Positions 22,909 to 36,950 of a DNA stretch of 64,000 nucleotides are shown here, in pieces; position 1 is the stretch's first letter; each line of letters begins with the position of its first letter. The notes beneath the pieces were generated by a model, which saw only the letters and a list, made by a program, of their open reading frames with translations, was not told the DNA's origin and did no database searches. Source of the DNA: Kappaphycus alvarezii (lineage: Eukaryota; Rhodophyta; Florideophyceae; Gigartinales; Solieriaceae); the NCBI GenBank assembly GCA_002205965.3, contig NADL03000046.1, positions 434,001 to 498,000 of the forward strand, in the 5' to 3' direction. The position numbers were made by a program, and so were the translations under genes.

Positions 22909-23958
22909 TCAACCTGGCGATCGTCGTACTTTCCGGACTAAACTGCAAATATATTCGACGGCGGCGCTTATTCCGATATCGCTCCTGTACGCGCTGTCTA
23001 CTCTTAAAAATATCATCACAAACGAGTAGAGCCGTTTTTTAAATCGCCTGTGGTGGCTGGTATCTTTACTCATCAAAGGGTGCATTTTAATGTGAATAAT
23101 GGAAAGAGGCACGCACAATCGAAAACCCATATCATACTTGTTTTTTTTCCAACGCCACTTGGTACCGACAACATTACATATAATACAAATAAAACCCAAA
23201 AAAATTCTCGCGTATGATGCGGTCCGAGGAAATATTCTTATTCCTAGCCTCCTCATCCCTACTTAATATCCCATTTTGGGCTTCTTTCTTGGAATAGCAG
23301 CCCTTATATTTTCCGCTGCACCTTGGTAACCATTTTCCATGACAAAACCCAGTCATTTGGATATTTGTCGCAGAAGAGCCCAATATTGACCACAGATTCA
23401 TCGCTACCTTTCTTGCGTAACGCACGCTTACGGAATCTAGATTAAGATGAAGTATCTCTAAATCCGACACAGATCCAGGATGATGGAGAAAACAGTTTAG
23501 TGCTAACCCATTCGACACCACTTACTTCGACATAGTACCCATACTGCTTGTGCTTGCCGCTAAAATAGGCCTTGTCCTCCTGCATATTTCCACTTGGTTC
23601 ATTTACCTGCTGAAACTTTACATCTGTGACGTAACATGTAAATGGAAAATGAAGAAATTTTTTTCTGCATTTCAGCAAATTTCTGTAAGAGAAAACGGAC
23701 TCATGGCCGCAAACCAATGCTTGATAAAGCTTATCGGAAATCATTTCGATGAAGTTTGTTATCATTCCCTCAAATTTTAGGACCTTTCAGATCGAAAACT
23801 TTAGCCACGATTTCCCATTGCCCTCCATGTTTTAGAAAAGTCGGCATAATGAAAGCATGTATTTGCCGTGTGTTGTGACATTCTGCCCGGACCGATGTTG
23901 TATTTTTTGGTGATGATCTCCGAAAAAGAGGTGTAGACGCTGTGAAATTATGCCGCAT
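22909..23958 (-). mobile_element. PIF/Harbinger-like DDE transposase (DDE_Tnp_4 type), frameshifted
   Basis: Three consecutive minus-strand pieces give one transposase. At 23958-23770 stands the HTH-like start KHGGQWEIVAKVFDLKGPK. At 23765-23442 comes YVTDVKFQQVNEPSGNMQED with FSGKHKQYGYYVEVS. At 23521-23174 come NGLALNCFLHHPGSVSDLEI, NGILSRDEEARNKNISSDR and IIRENFFG. At 23256-22909 the tail reads KWRWKKNKYDMGFRLCVPLS, IIHIKMHPL. A first Asp (TDVKF), a second Asp (GSVSD) and a Glu (RENFFG) are present in positions suited to a DDE catalytic triad of the DDE superfamily endonuclease type found in Harbinger-like elements of oomycetes, algae and fungi. Only two frame shifts and no clear internal stop break it, so it is younger than the other relics. 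I did not find terminal inverted repeats. Confidence 0.68.
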
Positions 23959-26900
23959 CTAAGTAATTCATGCTCTGGATATGGTTTGATCCTCCTGATT
24001 CGTAGAAGACATCAAATAATGATCATGGGGAATCTTCTTCTCCGTCTGTTAAGTAGTCATTTTCGTCACTGAATTTATTCACTGCATATTCGCGCCATGT
24101 AGCTACGTCAGACAGGATTTACAAGGAATTGACAGCCTCTGAAGAGGACGGGAGTGCTTCCGCAGCAAGGGAGAGGGGAGGCTGTGACGAGGATGGTGCC
24201 ATTGGATTAATGGGATAGGGTGAGGGTAGGATGGGAATGCGTACGGGAAACTGTAGGGGAGCAGGACTTAATTCAGTTCGCTCAGATCTGCATCAAGCCC
24301 GAGAAAAAGTATTGGTAAACAATGACTGAGGCTTTACAAAATAGAGCGGCATTTTGATTTTCGGCGGTACTCATTGCAATATTACTGTTTCCAAAAAATG
24401 ACGAGCAACACTACAGTATTCCACTCATCGTACTGAACCATAAAAATCTTAAAAAATTTCATTGCTCATTTTTATAATGCTGTAATTCATGGAAGTTGGT
24501 AATGTGTTTACAAATGTGTTGGCTCTTTCGGGTGTACATCATTTTTTGGTAGAGGGGTTTATTGAAGTTAAATTCCCTCGTGTAGTGCCGCTTCCGGGTT
24601 CCCATATGCCGACTATTTTTACCAATGTACTTGATTCATTTTGAAACAAAGGCTAAACTATTTTTTCAATCATTAAAACAACCCAATTTTCCCCATTGTG
24701 TAGTACTAAATCACTGCTGCTTATTGTAACGCGACATCCCACCTTGAGACCAATAAAATATGCGTCGTACCGGCTGTCATCGCTGGGGGTAAGAGTTTCG
24801 CTACCTTTTCACTATGGCACCACGCCACTTCGGACTCGACGCTACCTGATCTCCCGTTCCTCTAGATACGACACTCTATCTACCGCTGTTCTTTCTTGCC
24901 TTAAGCTTTTGCACCTAAGTACGTGTCTGTGTCGCGCTTCAGCTGCCGTAAGTTTCGTTCCTATTGATAGGGTGTATATACGATACAGTATATACGGCAA
25001 GAACTATACGCTTAGTTCAATCCTTCCTGAAGATAACCTTTGGAAGCATCCCCATTCATATCCCAATGGATCGTTCTGAAAGCGACAGAACGGCTTTCGC
25101 CATTGACTGTACAACTTTCAAACAGGAAAAAGTGTATTTGCAGGTACAATGTCGAAATGTATATCTGAATCTGAGTTCACCATATATTCTCGTCTGAAAG
25201 GATATTACGAGTTGCAAATGTGGTCCAGTTAGTTCCGCTGCTATGAATTGAAAAAACTGATCAACAAAATCATATGCACAAAGTCTTGGCTAGTAATCGA
25301 TAACATGAGTATTATACTACTCTCTTCTCTCATTTTCAGGAAGAAATTTATTCCCTAGTTAACATTTTTTACTATTCAGTGACTCATTTGAATAATTAAT
25401 AACCGCACTTTACACTACAACACCGCACTATATCGGTTTAAATAATGATATTTAATTTCGCGCAAGCCGCTCTATGTCAAAATCTGCGTAAAGAATTGAG
25501 ACTGGAAAAATGTAGTTCTAGCCAGATTAATATTGTTTTAGTTCAAGCACCAGAAAGTTGTAAAACACCCAAGCTAGTATGATTCATATCTTCAGAAAAG
25601 GTAAATTGTGTAGTAATTTTCCAAAAATTCAACCATACAGTATTTACTCAAAAATTAATCATGTATACCATTACTTGTGAAGCTAGGCCATGTCAACACT
25701 GTGGTATAAAGACAGGTGAGCTAATTGGTAGGCATGAGACAAACCGGAACACCTAGGAAGCAAGTGGGCACACGTGAGGGGAAAGAATAGCCACCTGATG
25801 CTGGAACGAGGGAAGCACTACAAACGAGAAGTTTCATTGGGTGGGCGCGCAACTTTGGAGGTGAAAAGGATAAAATTAAAAGTGTTTTCGTCAGGATGAA
25901 TTTTAACAGCTATTATATTACTTACCAGTATCAAAAAGAGTATTTCTTCGAGTATGTAGGAAACGATTCTTCTCATAATTTTGGTAGAGGAATATGCATG
26001 AAATTGTACAGAATCAATCCTTGAAGCTTTTCATTTTTAAAATTTCTGAATGGTATTTTGCAGAGTTTCAACAGTACATTCCTAGCTCCAAAAGCGGAAT
26101 AGTAGTTGACGGAAACAGATGAAGAGATTTCAAAAAGATAAAAATACAGACAAACTAGAGAAGATATGGAATGATTAAATATGTTTTGATAGTTTTATCC
26201 ATTTTCGTTCGAAAAAATGATTACTGGGAGCCCATTGTTTATGAATAGTACAGGTTGAACAAGGACAGGAGAATTTTTGATTAATCTTGAATTACACACT
26301 ATGTATTGCGCACGAACTCAATTTCTCTTAAAAGGCTAATAAAAAGAGTAATATAAATGGCTCTAGTAAATTCATACGATATTTATTAGGCTAAATGAGG
26401 CAAATTTTAGGAGAGGGGGATTTCATGCCTAAAGGCATGGAATTTAGGGTTAAATTGGGTAGAATGTTGTTTCAATGAAGGAAGGGTTTATATTCAATGA
26501 GCTGTTATTATACATAGTATTATTTCTGTAAGTACTTGTTCCATTGAAATAATAGAAATTGTTCAAGCAATTTATTAAACCAGACAGTAAAATTCCATTA
26601 AGTATTAATTTCGGAAATAAATAGTTCAATTGTACATAGACGGAGCTGCTCAATGTTTTTGAATACTTTAGTTGATTTTATTGACAAAATGTAAAAAGTA
26701 GTTTGGAGTAATAATGAAACAAACTGCGGATGTTATTTTCCTCTGTTCTCATGTACATTTGTTAACGTTCAAAAATGAACTTTGGGGTTTTAAAACGGGA
26801 CTATGTATAATTTTGTAGTAAGAACTGAATTCAGAGGATAAAGACTATTACTCGATAATTTCTGGATTTGTTGTTGGTAACCTTTTATTTAGTGATGTTC

Positions 26901-29900
26901 TCGGATTTCCCATTAGTCGGAATATTGACAGAGTTCTATGCTTACGGATCTAAGCGCGTCCTGATTTTTTGCGATACAATGATTTTGAAGTCAAAATACA
27001 GTTTCAAAATGACAAACATTCCATCTCTCGAAAAGATAAAGAAAATCATCAAGACAATTTTCATGATCTCGTAGAGGTATCTTTGAAGATTTCTGGGATG
27101 ATTCAGTTATGTTTTCAGTTTTATTGTAACTTAAAAATTGAAAATTTACTCCTTTTGTGTAGAATCCCGAAAGGAAGAGAGCAACATTTAAAAAGAAATT
27201 ATGACCTGAGCATTATTTATTTTCGAAATATTTTACACGAATTGTCAAATGTATAGAAATATGCCCATCTAATACCATATAACATCTGAATTATTTTACG
27301 GGATGTACATTCCTTTGGAACATATTCCTAAGAGATGTTTTCTTATAAGATATCTTGATTTCTAGTAAAAATCACATATATAAATGTGGTATTTTTTTAT
27401 ATTCTTCAGGATTTTTCCCCCAAAAAAATTTTTTCCATAGGATTTAACAATCCATTGTAGTACTATACAAAAAAATAATTTCTAGTTCAAAGCAGCATTT
27501 AAATTTATTAGGCATACGTCTCAATTTTTAAAACTCTATCTGTAGCTCATAATGTGTTGTTATTCAGCAATAATTTCAAAAACTGAAACTGTTCTTATGA
27601 TTTCAAAGTGTTCCATATCGTTGAAGTAATATTTTTGACTCTAAAGGTTTTGATAAATGTTTTCCCACATTTCATGCAGTTAATAAAACTTTTAAGGTAA
27701 AGTAAACTGTGTTGAAAGGGAATTTATGTACTTTAATCGTTATCTGGGGAATTTAAGCTTAAAAATAGCATTTACAACTCAACTTACTAAAACTACAGGA
27801 ACAAAATCTGTATTTTATGTTCGAAAAATGAAAATTTGAATGAAATTCATGGAGTTTGTGGGGATTTTAGGAATACTACAAATGTAATCACAGCCAGTGA
27901 TCATATCTGAAGTGAGAACAACCGACACTAATAACTTATGTAAATTATTTTTTGAACTTGAAATGTTCAGAAGTGATTAAATAAGGAACATTTTGTCTTA
28001 TTGGTGCCCAATTGTTCGACTATCCGGGAATAGCTCTACTGTTAGTTTCCACTTTGCATTTTCAACGACAACCTAACCTGTGTAGGAAGACTTTCTATTG
28101 AATTTGGACACTGCGATTTATGTGCCACTGATTCTACGACGACTTAGACCTATGTATCGCCGACTGAAGATCTAGTCGCACCTATTCATCGTCCGAAAGT
28201 TATCGCCATGCTTTCACTGCAGCATTATTTTTTCGCTGTTCGAAGAATTATATAGAAATTAAATGTTCAATTCCAATGATCAAGGAAAGAATAATCCTTA
28301 ATACAAAGAAAGTTATTTTTGAATTTTAAAGGACACAAAATTAGTGAGATCTGCTGTGGAAGTTAGTAAATGGTATAAATGAAAAGTTAAATTCCGGTCG
28401 ACCTCTTGGCTTTCTGCAGTTATTCCCTACTGAATTGATTTTTCATCATATCTATTAGAATCGATTGTTAGAAAACATATATGACTCTTTGCTGGACGCA
28501 GTTTGACTGGAAATAACGAAAATTATGTCATCAAAAGACTACACTGAAGGTTTTTGTCGATCTTTAACTGCTAATATGATCAACTTTGTACAGAAATGAA
28601 TATATAAAATCCAAGTCCATCATGAAATGCCCATTTTTCTATGTTTGGAGAAAATAAAATGTGCGAGTCAACTTTTATAAAGGAAATAAGTTAATTTTTG
28701 TTACATAGTAACGCCAAAATTGGAGTGTCCGATTGCGCAAATGAGGGATGTAACATTTATGCACAGAGGAAACTTGATATGTGCTTATAGCACAGTTCTC
28801 AAGCATTTCATCAACATAAAACGATGGTAATATTCCATTGTCTTGTTATCATTTGTGTGAATTTCTGAATAGTGCTAATTCTATGAGCAACATCGCTCAG
28901 CGCTGTGTACAATGGTTTTTCTTTTTCGTACATTGACTATTTCTTCTTTTGATCTCTTTTTAACTTTATGTGCATACATAAGGAAATTGTACGTTCATAT
29001 GATCATAATAATGTGCAAATACATAGAAGAAGCCTTTCTCTTTATTTGGCTCTGTTTCAGCTATAGCTTCTGCACTACTGGAGATTTATATGCTCTCCAG
29101 ATAACAACGATATGTAAATATGAAATTTCTTATATATTAAAAACATATGAATCAGACGCTCTCAAATATATATTTAAAAAGTTACCCAGTCGCAAAGAGC
29201 AATGAACACAATGAAAGTAATTGCTGTTTGATTTGCAATGCTTATGAGTGATTTGATCGTGGATATTGCTGAGAGGGTTGATCAAGGTTACGTCGGATAG
29301 TTTGCGATTATTCGCGTTCGAGGGTGTATTTTCATCGAGAACAGAAGTTCAAGTGTCGGAGGTAATGGAGAAAGTGATTACTTATTTTAAGAAATATTGT
29401 TGCGTGGAATAAATTTATCTGTCTGAACTCGTAAAAACCTACGTTGGATGACATCGCGAAGGGATACCTGTTATATCTACTTTTAAGGTATCTGTTATGT
29501 TCATCCTGCTTTAACTGCTCGAATAATCTTATGGATACTTCCGATATTTAAGACTAGATGGTCACGTGACCCCTCTTGCAAAGCTGCGATATCTGGAATC
29601 ATGGCTTGTTCGTCAAAGTTTCACAAGGAACTTGTTCTGACTAATGCGACAGAAATCTAGAGAGCTTGAGATAGAGACGACAACATATCGCTGAAAGCGA
29701 TGATTTCTCAAACTATTATGGACTTTTTAAGTAGAAGAACCCTATATAATTTGAAAGAGACAGGGTAACTGTTTCTATTACCTTCAAAGATGTAGACGAG
29801 GGGCAAAGTTGCAAAGGGTTATCTGTGTTGTTTGGAAACCATTCGTCCGATAATCAATCGATGCAATGACAGTTAGCGTCTAGACTTAGGAGCTTAAGAC

Positions 29901-32900
29901 AAAAACGGTCGTCGACGGGGTATTATATGGGTTTTAAGGGGATAATTTGTTTCTGCGTAATTTACCTCTCGAAAATTTCCTCTATTACTGGACAAGTTGT
30001 GATATTTAGAATAGGATGTCTGGTCGTGATTGAGCGATCCAGGCCAGCTTAAAATACATTGAAAGGAAATGTGAAAAGGGCGCGTCGTGTAAAATATTCT
30101 CTGGCTTCGGAACAAATCCGGGTTGGTCGATAGGAAAAGTTCCGTTCCTGTTTTGTGTAATCAGGCATCCATTGAATTCAAAGGGAATGAAAGAATCATA
30201 TTTGATCTCTTGTTTCTCCTTCTTCTTCAGGATAACTGTCCAGAAATAGGACTCCTCGCATCGAAGGGGGTAATACAGAGGAAGGACTTTGGTTTGAACT
30301 ATAGAGCTGATTACTTGTACAACTCTCTTGAGAGCGGCTCAATAGACTGAAGACAATCTTGGATGATTTCTTCGATAACAACTAAAGTCAATCGGAAAGG
30401 CGGTTGAACTAATCCCTATACACCCAATACCCTGGACCTAAGGTAGTTTATGCCTATCGATAAAAATACCGATTTAAACTTGATATTACAATCTAAAATT
30501 GATTTTCTGGATAAAAAAGCATACTTGCAGTAAATTGGCATCTATTGGAACCTCTTCGTTGAGGATCAACTGCAGTTTGCCTGTTTGTACCAAACACTGT
30601 AGTTAATCCCGGATGGATTTGCTCATTTATGCCGCCAGGCACGAAAGTCATGAGGATCGATACTCTAAGTCGCATAGTGATAGAATCTTCTAGAGGGTTA
30701 AAAATTGTGCAAGAACCATTCAAAATTTCAAAGGAAGGAGTGAGATATTTCTAGTAGAAAGATACGATTTGATCTACCTCACTGAATAACTTTGGTTAGT
30801 CGTTCTCGGTTATCTTCACGAACAGTAGCCTATTTTCATAGCCTACCGAAGCAAATTAGAAGGGGGTCAGTTATTATAAAAGGTTAGTGGCGGATCTTTT
30901 TCACGGTAGAAAACATCTTCGTCCCCGGGCTGACACGTGCGGTCTAAAGATGGAGGAATGGCATGGTGCAGTGGGCGTTTGACGTTGAGACCGGCCATTT
31001 GTTTTTCTATTTACTTGTGAGAAACTCCAATATATTGAGCACACACGTGTACATGAGCTTGGAGAGGCTGGGTTTCGGATTGTATTGAAAGCTACACCTA
31101 TTAATTAAAATCGTGGATGGAAAGAAGAAGGCCCTCAGCGTCAAATTTCTCAATTTATCGCGTTAACGGAAAAATCCAAAGCGTTTTTTTTGTCGGCATT
31201 CAGTTGCACGATCATTACTTTTCTGAATGGAGTTCGGAGAGATCTTCGAAGCGATTGAAGACTGCGAGGCTGTAGTGAGTCCTATTCCGTTGTTTTCTAC
31301 TTACAGGTATGCGATTAGGGCTAGGTAGATTAGCTCTAAACAGAGTTCAGATTACTGGCCTGTCATTATGCGATTATGCAGCCCATTATACTATGCGGCA
31401 TAAAACTCCAGGAGTGTGGTCCTAACGGCTCCAGTTGATAAACACATGAAGAATTGTGTTCCCCCAAAACCCAAAGCCTTTTCAACCATTTGGAGCACGA
31501 TATCCCTGTAGATGTATATGGCATCGAGGAAGACCCACTCTTTAAAGAGTACAGTGCCTGCACATATAGCGACACGGAAAATCCTCGTAGAATGCGAGAT
31601 AATCTGCATCGGTGGCACCGTTTTCAAATAATTTTCAAATTTTTAGCGTCTTGGTATTTGCTTCTTCTGGACGAGAATTTTTGACAAGGTCGCACAGTCT
31701 CGTTATCCTCCAATGAAATAATCGACGATATAGTCTACTTGGCTGAGATCTTGTGAATATTTTGCTCTTCGGAAGTTTCATAGGCGCAAACAGATGACGC
31801 TTGGTATAGATAATCATTAGGATACACTTATATTCGACAAGCTACATACGAATATTGAGCATTTTCGTGTTGAACTCGCTTCATGAATCCGTAAGATAAA
31901 ACGTAATGATTCAAAAATTTGCGAATCACGATATTTAGTTCTAGTAGATTCGTTACATAGGCGTTCAATATATATATTTAGGCGTAAACGGTGGAACCCG
32001 GATAGAGACAACATTGGAATGTGTACAGGGCCGAAAGAATCAACGACTGCGTCGGCGAAAGGGAAAATATGGTGGGAGCAAATTATTAATGCGATTAGTA
32101 TGCAGATGAATTCCTTGCGGTCTGTGATAAATTATGGGGCATCGATATCGCAGGGGAAGCCCAGGACGTTTCTGATTGTCGCCTGCCTGCGAGTATCTCA
32201 TGTGCACGTATCCTTCAAATGGATATGAATTTTCTTTTTGCGTGAATTAGTTATGGGCTGAAGACTTAAACAAGGACTCAATTCGTTTCATCTCCGATCG
32301 GATTATCGTTTATTTACGCGTTGAAAGAGCTGAGCAAGTCCTTCACTGCGACACTAATTTTGGTCAGAATTATGTCCCGTTTATGGACTATATCACCTTT
32401 TTCTAGAGATTGGAGAGAATGAGAGTGAATGTTCGCCATAGTATTTAATTTATTGGATTCAGCATTTAGGAAGCTTTAAAAGAATCAAATCTACGAATTT
32501 CTTGTTTTCGGCGACAACGCTTTCTGTCTCCTTCTGTGGTCTAGTCCGTTTCAAAATATTCGGAATTTTTTTGCGTTCAAGAAATGAAACAGAGTATAAA
32601 CAGATAATTGTGTGCCCTGGAGGCGGCGGTTGACAAATTTCCGCACTTGCCTTCGGGTCAAAATTGTGGCTGCAGTGCCAATTTGGTAATCCACACTGGG
32701 AGCGTTCTAGACCACGCCAGTGCATTGGCGATTTCCGCGTAGAAACTGAAATTGAAGACGACTAATAAGACCACTTAAGTACTTCTGTCGTTGCATCTGT
32801 AGAGGGCCGCAACTTTCACACATGTGATTGGTATGGAATTCTTCTTTGCAGATGAATTTGGTTTCAAAGAGCTTTGACATCTACCTTGTACTGTTAAAAG

Positions 32901-33632
32901 CATTTTTTGCTAACGCTTGGATTGGTAAGACTACTCCAGAGCAGCTCCGAGTCAGTATAAAGGTATAAACAGCGGAAACACTATTCATGGGTGCATACTT
33001 GAATGAATTCTGAAGCCGTCACTGCCCTATTAAGGTGATATTTCTAGTGAAAATTACTGCAGACTTCCGTAGAAAGTTGAGGAGCGTCGATCTCTTAAAT
33101 TTTTTAGATCACCTTAACGAGTTTGATTGCACCGTTGGTTGATTTTCAAAATGAATGCAAACGGGAGGTTTACATAGATACTTTGATGCGCTGTTTTATC
33201 GAACTACTGCTTTACTATTTGACAATTAGCTATGCTTTTGCTTCAAAGCTTATATAGGAAGAACGATTAGTAAATTAGAAATGAGAAGAGGCCGAGCAAA
33301 GGGGATGGGTAAGTCTTTCGCTTTCTGATAAAAAAGAAGATTTTTGCACTCTGAAAATACTCGTACAGCTTCAACTTTTCCGTAATGTACTGGAGCTCCA
33401 AGGAACTCTGTATCCCTGAAATGTTGAGATTACAAGCGGGATTTTGAGGAACACTTCCGAAGTTCTAATTATGTCCAGCAGGCCTCATTATGGCTATAGC
33501 GGCAGGAATATTTTTGATTAGAGCTTTTGATAAGACTGAGAGATCACTATGAGTAGTTGGAGCTGCGTACCAGAGGCATAGTATTCTCATGAAAGGATAT
33601 CCTCGGATTTACAGTGAATGATAGAGAATACA
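23959..33632. other. AT-rich, gene-poor stretch; nothing recognised
   Basis: About 9.7 kb of AT-rich sequence without a convincing gene, tRNA or ordered repeat. Isolated frames (24696-25079 plus, 26969-27256 plus, 28912-29205 plus, 30123-30350 plus, 31454-31684 plus) have protein-like patches but no family motif. Some may be heavily decayed mobile elements. Single TACAGTA units occur near 24413, 24986 and 25637, far fewer than in the GC-richer flanks. Confidence 0.45.
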
Positions 33633-34162
33633 TCACACGAATTTCTTTGAAAAGATTGCAGAATTTACGTGAGAAACCAAGATCGGAGTTAGATACTTAC
33701 TGAGTTTGATGTGCGGTAAAATGCACATTTCGGCCAGATCTGTGGAAGATATGATGTTTATTTCCAGTGATTCTTCGTAAATGTGGTAAAAAAGAACAAG
33801 TGGGGACTTTTCAAAAGGTTCTAAGGGCAAACATTGGCTTCTAGACGAACTCAGGGACGAAGCTGAATTTCCTTATTGACAGCATGAATTCTAAGCGCTG
33901 AAGATTGCATTTTTTGGAGGATATTTTGGACATGTTGGCGGCTGATTCCAAAGCGTCTTAACACGGAACAAAATATTCCAAGGTATAATTTGAACCACCG
34001 AGGATGATTTTCGATGTGTAATACGGATTCAGCGACCTTTCGATCTTTTTCAATATCCTTTTGGTGATGTTCTTGAACGCAGCAAGAGTTATGGGAGCCG
34101 TGACGTAGGTCGAATCGGTAGAGAATGATCTGTTTCGAAAGTTTTGATGAGACAAGAAACAT
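33633..34162 (-). pseudogene. Possible decayed ORF, unrecognised
   Basis: Two minus-strand frames in series (34162-33851, then 33830-33633) have ordinary protein composition, e.g. KDIEKDRKVAESVLHIENHP and LAEMCILPHIKLSKYLTPIL. No family is recognised. Chance open frames in AT-rich DNA are possible. Confidence 0.2.
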
Positions 34163-34630
34163 GAGCTTAAGAAATGGGTTACAGAGCGAGTCCGAAAAGC
34201 AGGGTTATTGTAGTAACTTGGACCTATTCAGACGTACTGATGGGCGATCAAAAGTAATATTCTTCGCGCGAGAGAAAATAGGAAATGGCGTGGTGCGTAG
34301 TTGAATAGACGTGTAGGACATAAAGGGTATATTTTTAAAAGTATATGTCGGTAGTGGAAGTTTTAATGAGTGCTAGCTAGCTTTATAAGGAACAGGTAAT
34401 ATAGAAGTTTTTTTTCTTCCTTATGTTGGCGATTGTGTCTGGTCATCAGCTTGGAGCCCTTCCATTAAGCAATACTCTATAGGACCCTCGTGGAGTACAG
34501 GTGCCCCCAAGAGAGGGATAATGTTCGTCGAGGCTTACCACTGTACTACTTTCATCCAACAATAAGATGTCAGAATAGAAAAAGAAGATTAGAAAACTAT
34601 TCTACTTATATGAGGGGCTCGACGAGTTCA

Positions 34631-34757
34631 TTTACTATAACAGATATGTTGACTGAAACTTATCCGATTTGTATGGTAGTGTGCTTTCAAGTGATTTACT
34701 ATAACAGATATGTTGGTTGAGACTTATCCAACTTGCATGGTAGTGTGCATTCAAAAT
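34631..34757. repeat. Direct duplication, 64-base unit, two copies
   Basis: TTTACTATAACAGATATGTT at 34631 recurs at 34695, and the similarity continues through GTATGGTAGTGTGC / GCATGGTAGTGTGC. The copies differ at several positions. Confidence 0.85.
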
Positions 34758-34939
34758 GAAATGTTGCAACAGACACAGATAGAAATCAATCCATTCTACT
34801 ATCAATTTGAAGGGAGGGCAGAAAGAAAACAAAAAAGTGAAATCATGTTATGTGGCGGAAATATTTAGCGAGCAATTTGAGACATGCAGATTCATCATTG
34901 ATCAGCTTTTTTCAATGTAATATTTTGATTTTTTTTCAA

Positions 34940-35290
34940 TGGTTTCTGTGAGGCATCGGTACAGAGAGAGAGGATGGGAAATGGTTAGTATTCGGATCTT
35001 ATACGACAGCGAAGAGGTACTAAGAATAGGAACGACTAAAGGAACGGAAAATAAGGACGTATACTGGAATCATCAGACAGGTTGTAAAAGTTGAAGTGAC
35101 CGGAGCGGCGGAAAATGGAGCAAAAGCCTACTCGGGAAGTCCAAAACGCTCCTAGTTGTGCATTAATTCAATCTTGGCAGAAATATGAGGAAACATGTGC
35201 CAATAATGATTAGGAACCTTCAAACTATTTTGTCGGTTAATTGCTAGCGGTCGTACAAGGCCCAAATTCCGACAAGGCTCACACTCCGTT
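34940..35290. repeat. Diverged copy A of an unnamed dispersed repeat
   Basis: This stretch aligns end to end with 47460-47815 in the same orientation. Shared landmarks are GAAATGGTTAGTA (near 34979 and 47503), a CACCAGACGGGTTG-like block, and the end CGGTTAATTGC...AATTCCGACA. Copy A is more AT-rich and lacks an open frame. It is probably an old transposable element. Confidence 0.65.
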
Positions 35291-35614
35291 GATCCTAATT
35301 TCGATAAAACCCATGAAGGAAGGTCAACTTAGGACAGTCCCTTCAGGTTTCAAAAAACCTCTGGCATCTGCTGTAATCACTCTACTTTCTCTCTTCACAC
35401 TGCCCCTCACTTTGAAACATATTAAACTGAGTATTCATTAGCGTACTTATCTCTGTACCGATACAATTCTGGCGGTATCCTTCCTTTCTGACCCCCTTTC
35501 TTCCAGCAACCACCTCCTCCCCTTATGGTGAACATCTTCTTCTCCCTCCATTTCCCCTGCATGCAACCCGAGCCAAAAAGTCCCTGATGGCCTTCCACGA
35601 GACACTACCCCGAC
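35291..35614. other. Intergenic, nothing recognised
   Basis: Short AT-rich gap with a C-rich patch near 35480-35560. No feature could be supported. Confidence 0.4.
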
Positions 35615-36950
35615 ATGGATCTCTCACTACCGGAAATTCTCCAACGCGTGCGACCTGCGACGTCTGCAACTGAAAGAATTCCGAAGCCGAGGTACGGAAC
35701 TCGTTTTGCATGTGCGCTAAAGTCTTGCACTGCGTATGGGGATGTTACGTATCCTGTCGACTGTGTGAACATTACAAGAGGCGAGGATGGAGCCATAGTT
35801 GAGATGTTAATACAAATTGGATGGGCTGCGAAGTCAATTAAGACTTCAGCTGTGGAGTTACGGATTAAGACTCCGCGGTAATTGTTAATTTGATACAGGA
35901 GCGGTAGGTTCGCGTGCTTAATGTTTAGCCCTCGCCGATTGTGGCTTCTTCAAGTGAAAAATTCGAGAGTTACATCCAATGAAGGTCATAATTCTGAGCG
36001 TCTAATATTCAGTTCCGGAAACCTAGAAGGGTTCTTAGGCGGTCGTACAACGCTCCGAATAAAGGTTCCAGAGGAGAGAAGAAGTTGTGTTTGGCGGACT
36101 TTTACACCCTCAGAGGCAAGAGTATGTATGTTGAAGAAGTTAGAAGTCCAGTTACAGCGATGTTAAACGCGGAGCGAATCAGAAATTCACGAGAACCTAT
36201 GCCAGTCTAAGCACTCCTCGCCTCGAAGATCGGGGCATAAGGACTGGCTTGATGATGACGTGAAAGCGCATTTAGAACTTATGGTTCCCTTGCGACGTAC
36301 TATAGATAGAGCAAGAAGAGAAAAATCGACTACTTCTACTTTTATGGATCATTAATGTTTCTTTTTTGCGGACCATGGCGAAAAAACGCGTCGCAATTGC
36401 GATGCTAGCGAAGCAGGAGAAGATGGGTAAAATAAATCCTCCAGCGGGGGTCCATATTCACCAGAAGCCTTGCGGATGCACAAAGATAGCTGCAGAAGCA
36501 CATTGATATTGATATTAACCACTTGATGACGGAAGGAAATCCGCTGCTTGATGGCCTTGGGTATTTAACCAATGGCCTATTGGAAGGAATGTACTTGCAT
36601 CGGAATCTTGGAAATGATTATCATGTCTAAAATATCGACAATATGGTTATAATTGATGTCAGATAGGCATTTATAATTGACAACATCGAGCACATTTACT
36701 TGAAGCTAGATGAATGCTCCCTGAAACCCTGCGTCGGGGATCTATTTGTCTCTGAAGGGACGATGTAAGGTCAAGTTCTGAAGATGCAAGAGAAGGGCAA
36801 AGTAAGAGGAACATAAGGATCACGGTGCCTATACGGTGCTAAAGAAAGAAGTGGACAAGAGAAGAAAAGAGAAGGTAATTAAGAATCAACGGAGGAAGAA
36901 GATAGAAATTTCTGATGAGGAGTAAAGAGGACTAGTAATCCTTTCGATTT
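35615..36950 (+). pseudogene. Long decayed coding stretch, unrecognised, plus strand
   Basis: Successive plus-strand frames look like one protein broken by stops and shifts. From the ATG at 35615 it reads LPEILQRVRPATSATERIPK and GEDGAIVEMLIQIGWAAKSI. At 35921-36166 come NLEGFLGGRTTLRIKVPEER, then DWLDDDVKAHLELMVPLRRT, and near 36375 KKRVAIAMLAKQEKMGKINP. At 36505-36900 a single frame with four or five TAA/TAG stops reads LLDGLGYLTNGLLEGMYLHR, IIDNIEHIYLKLDECSLKPC and GQVLKMQEKGKVRG. In-frame point stops, not only shifts, mark true decay. I cannot name the family; a mobile element or an integrated virus are options. Confidence 0.4.
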
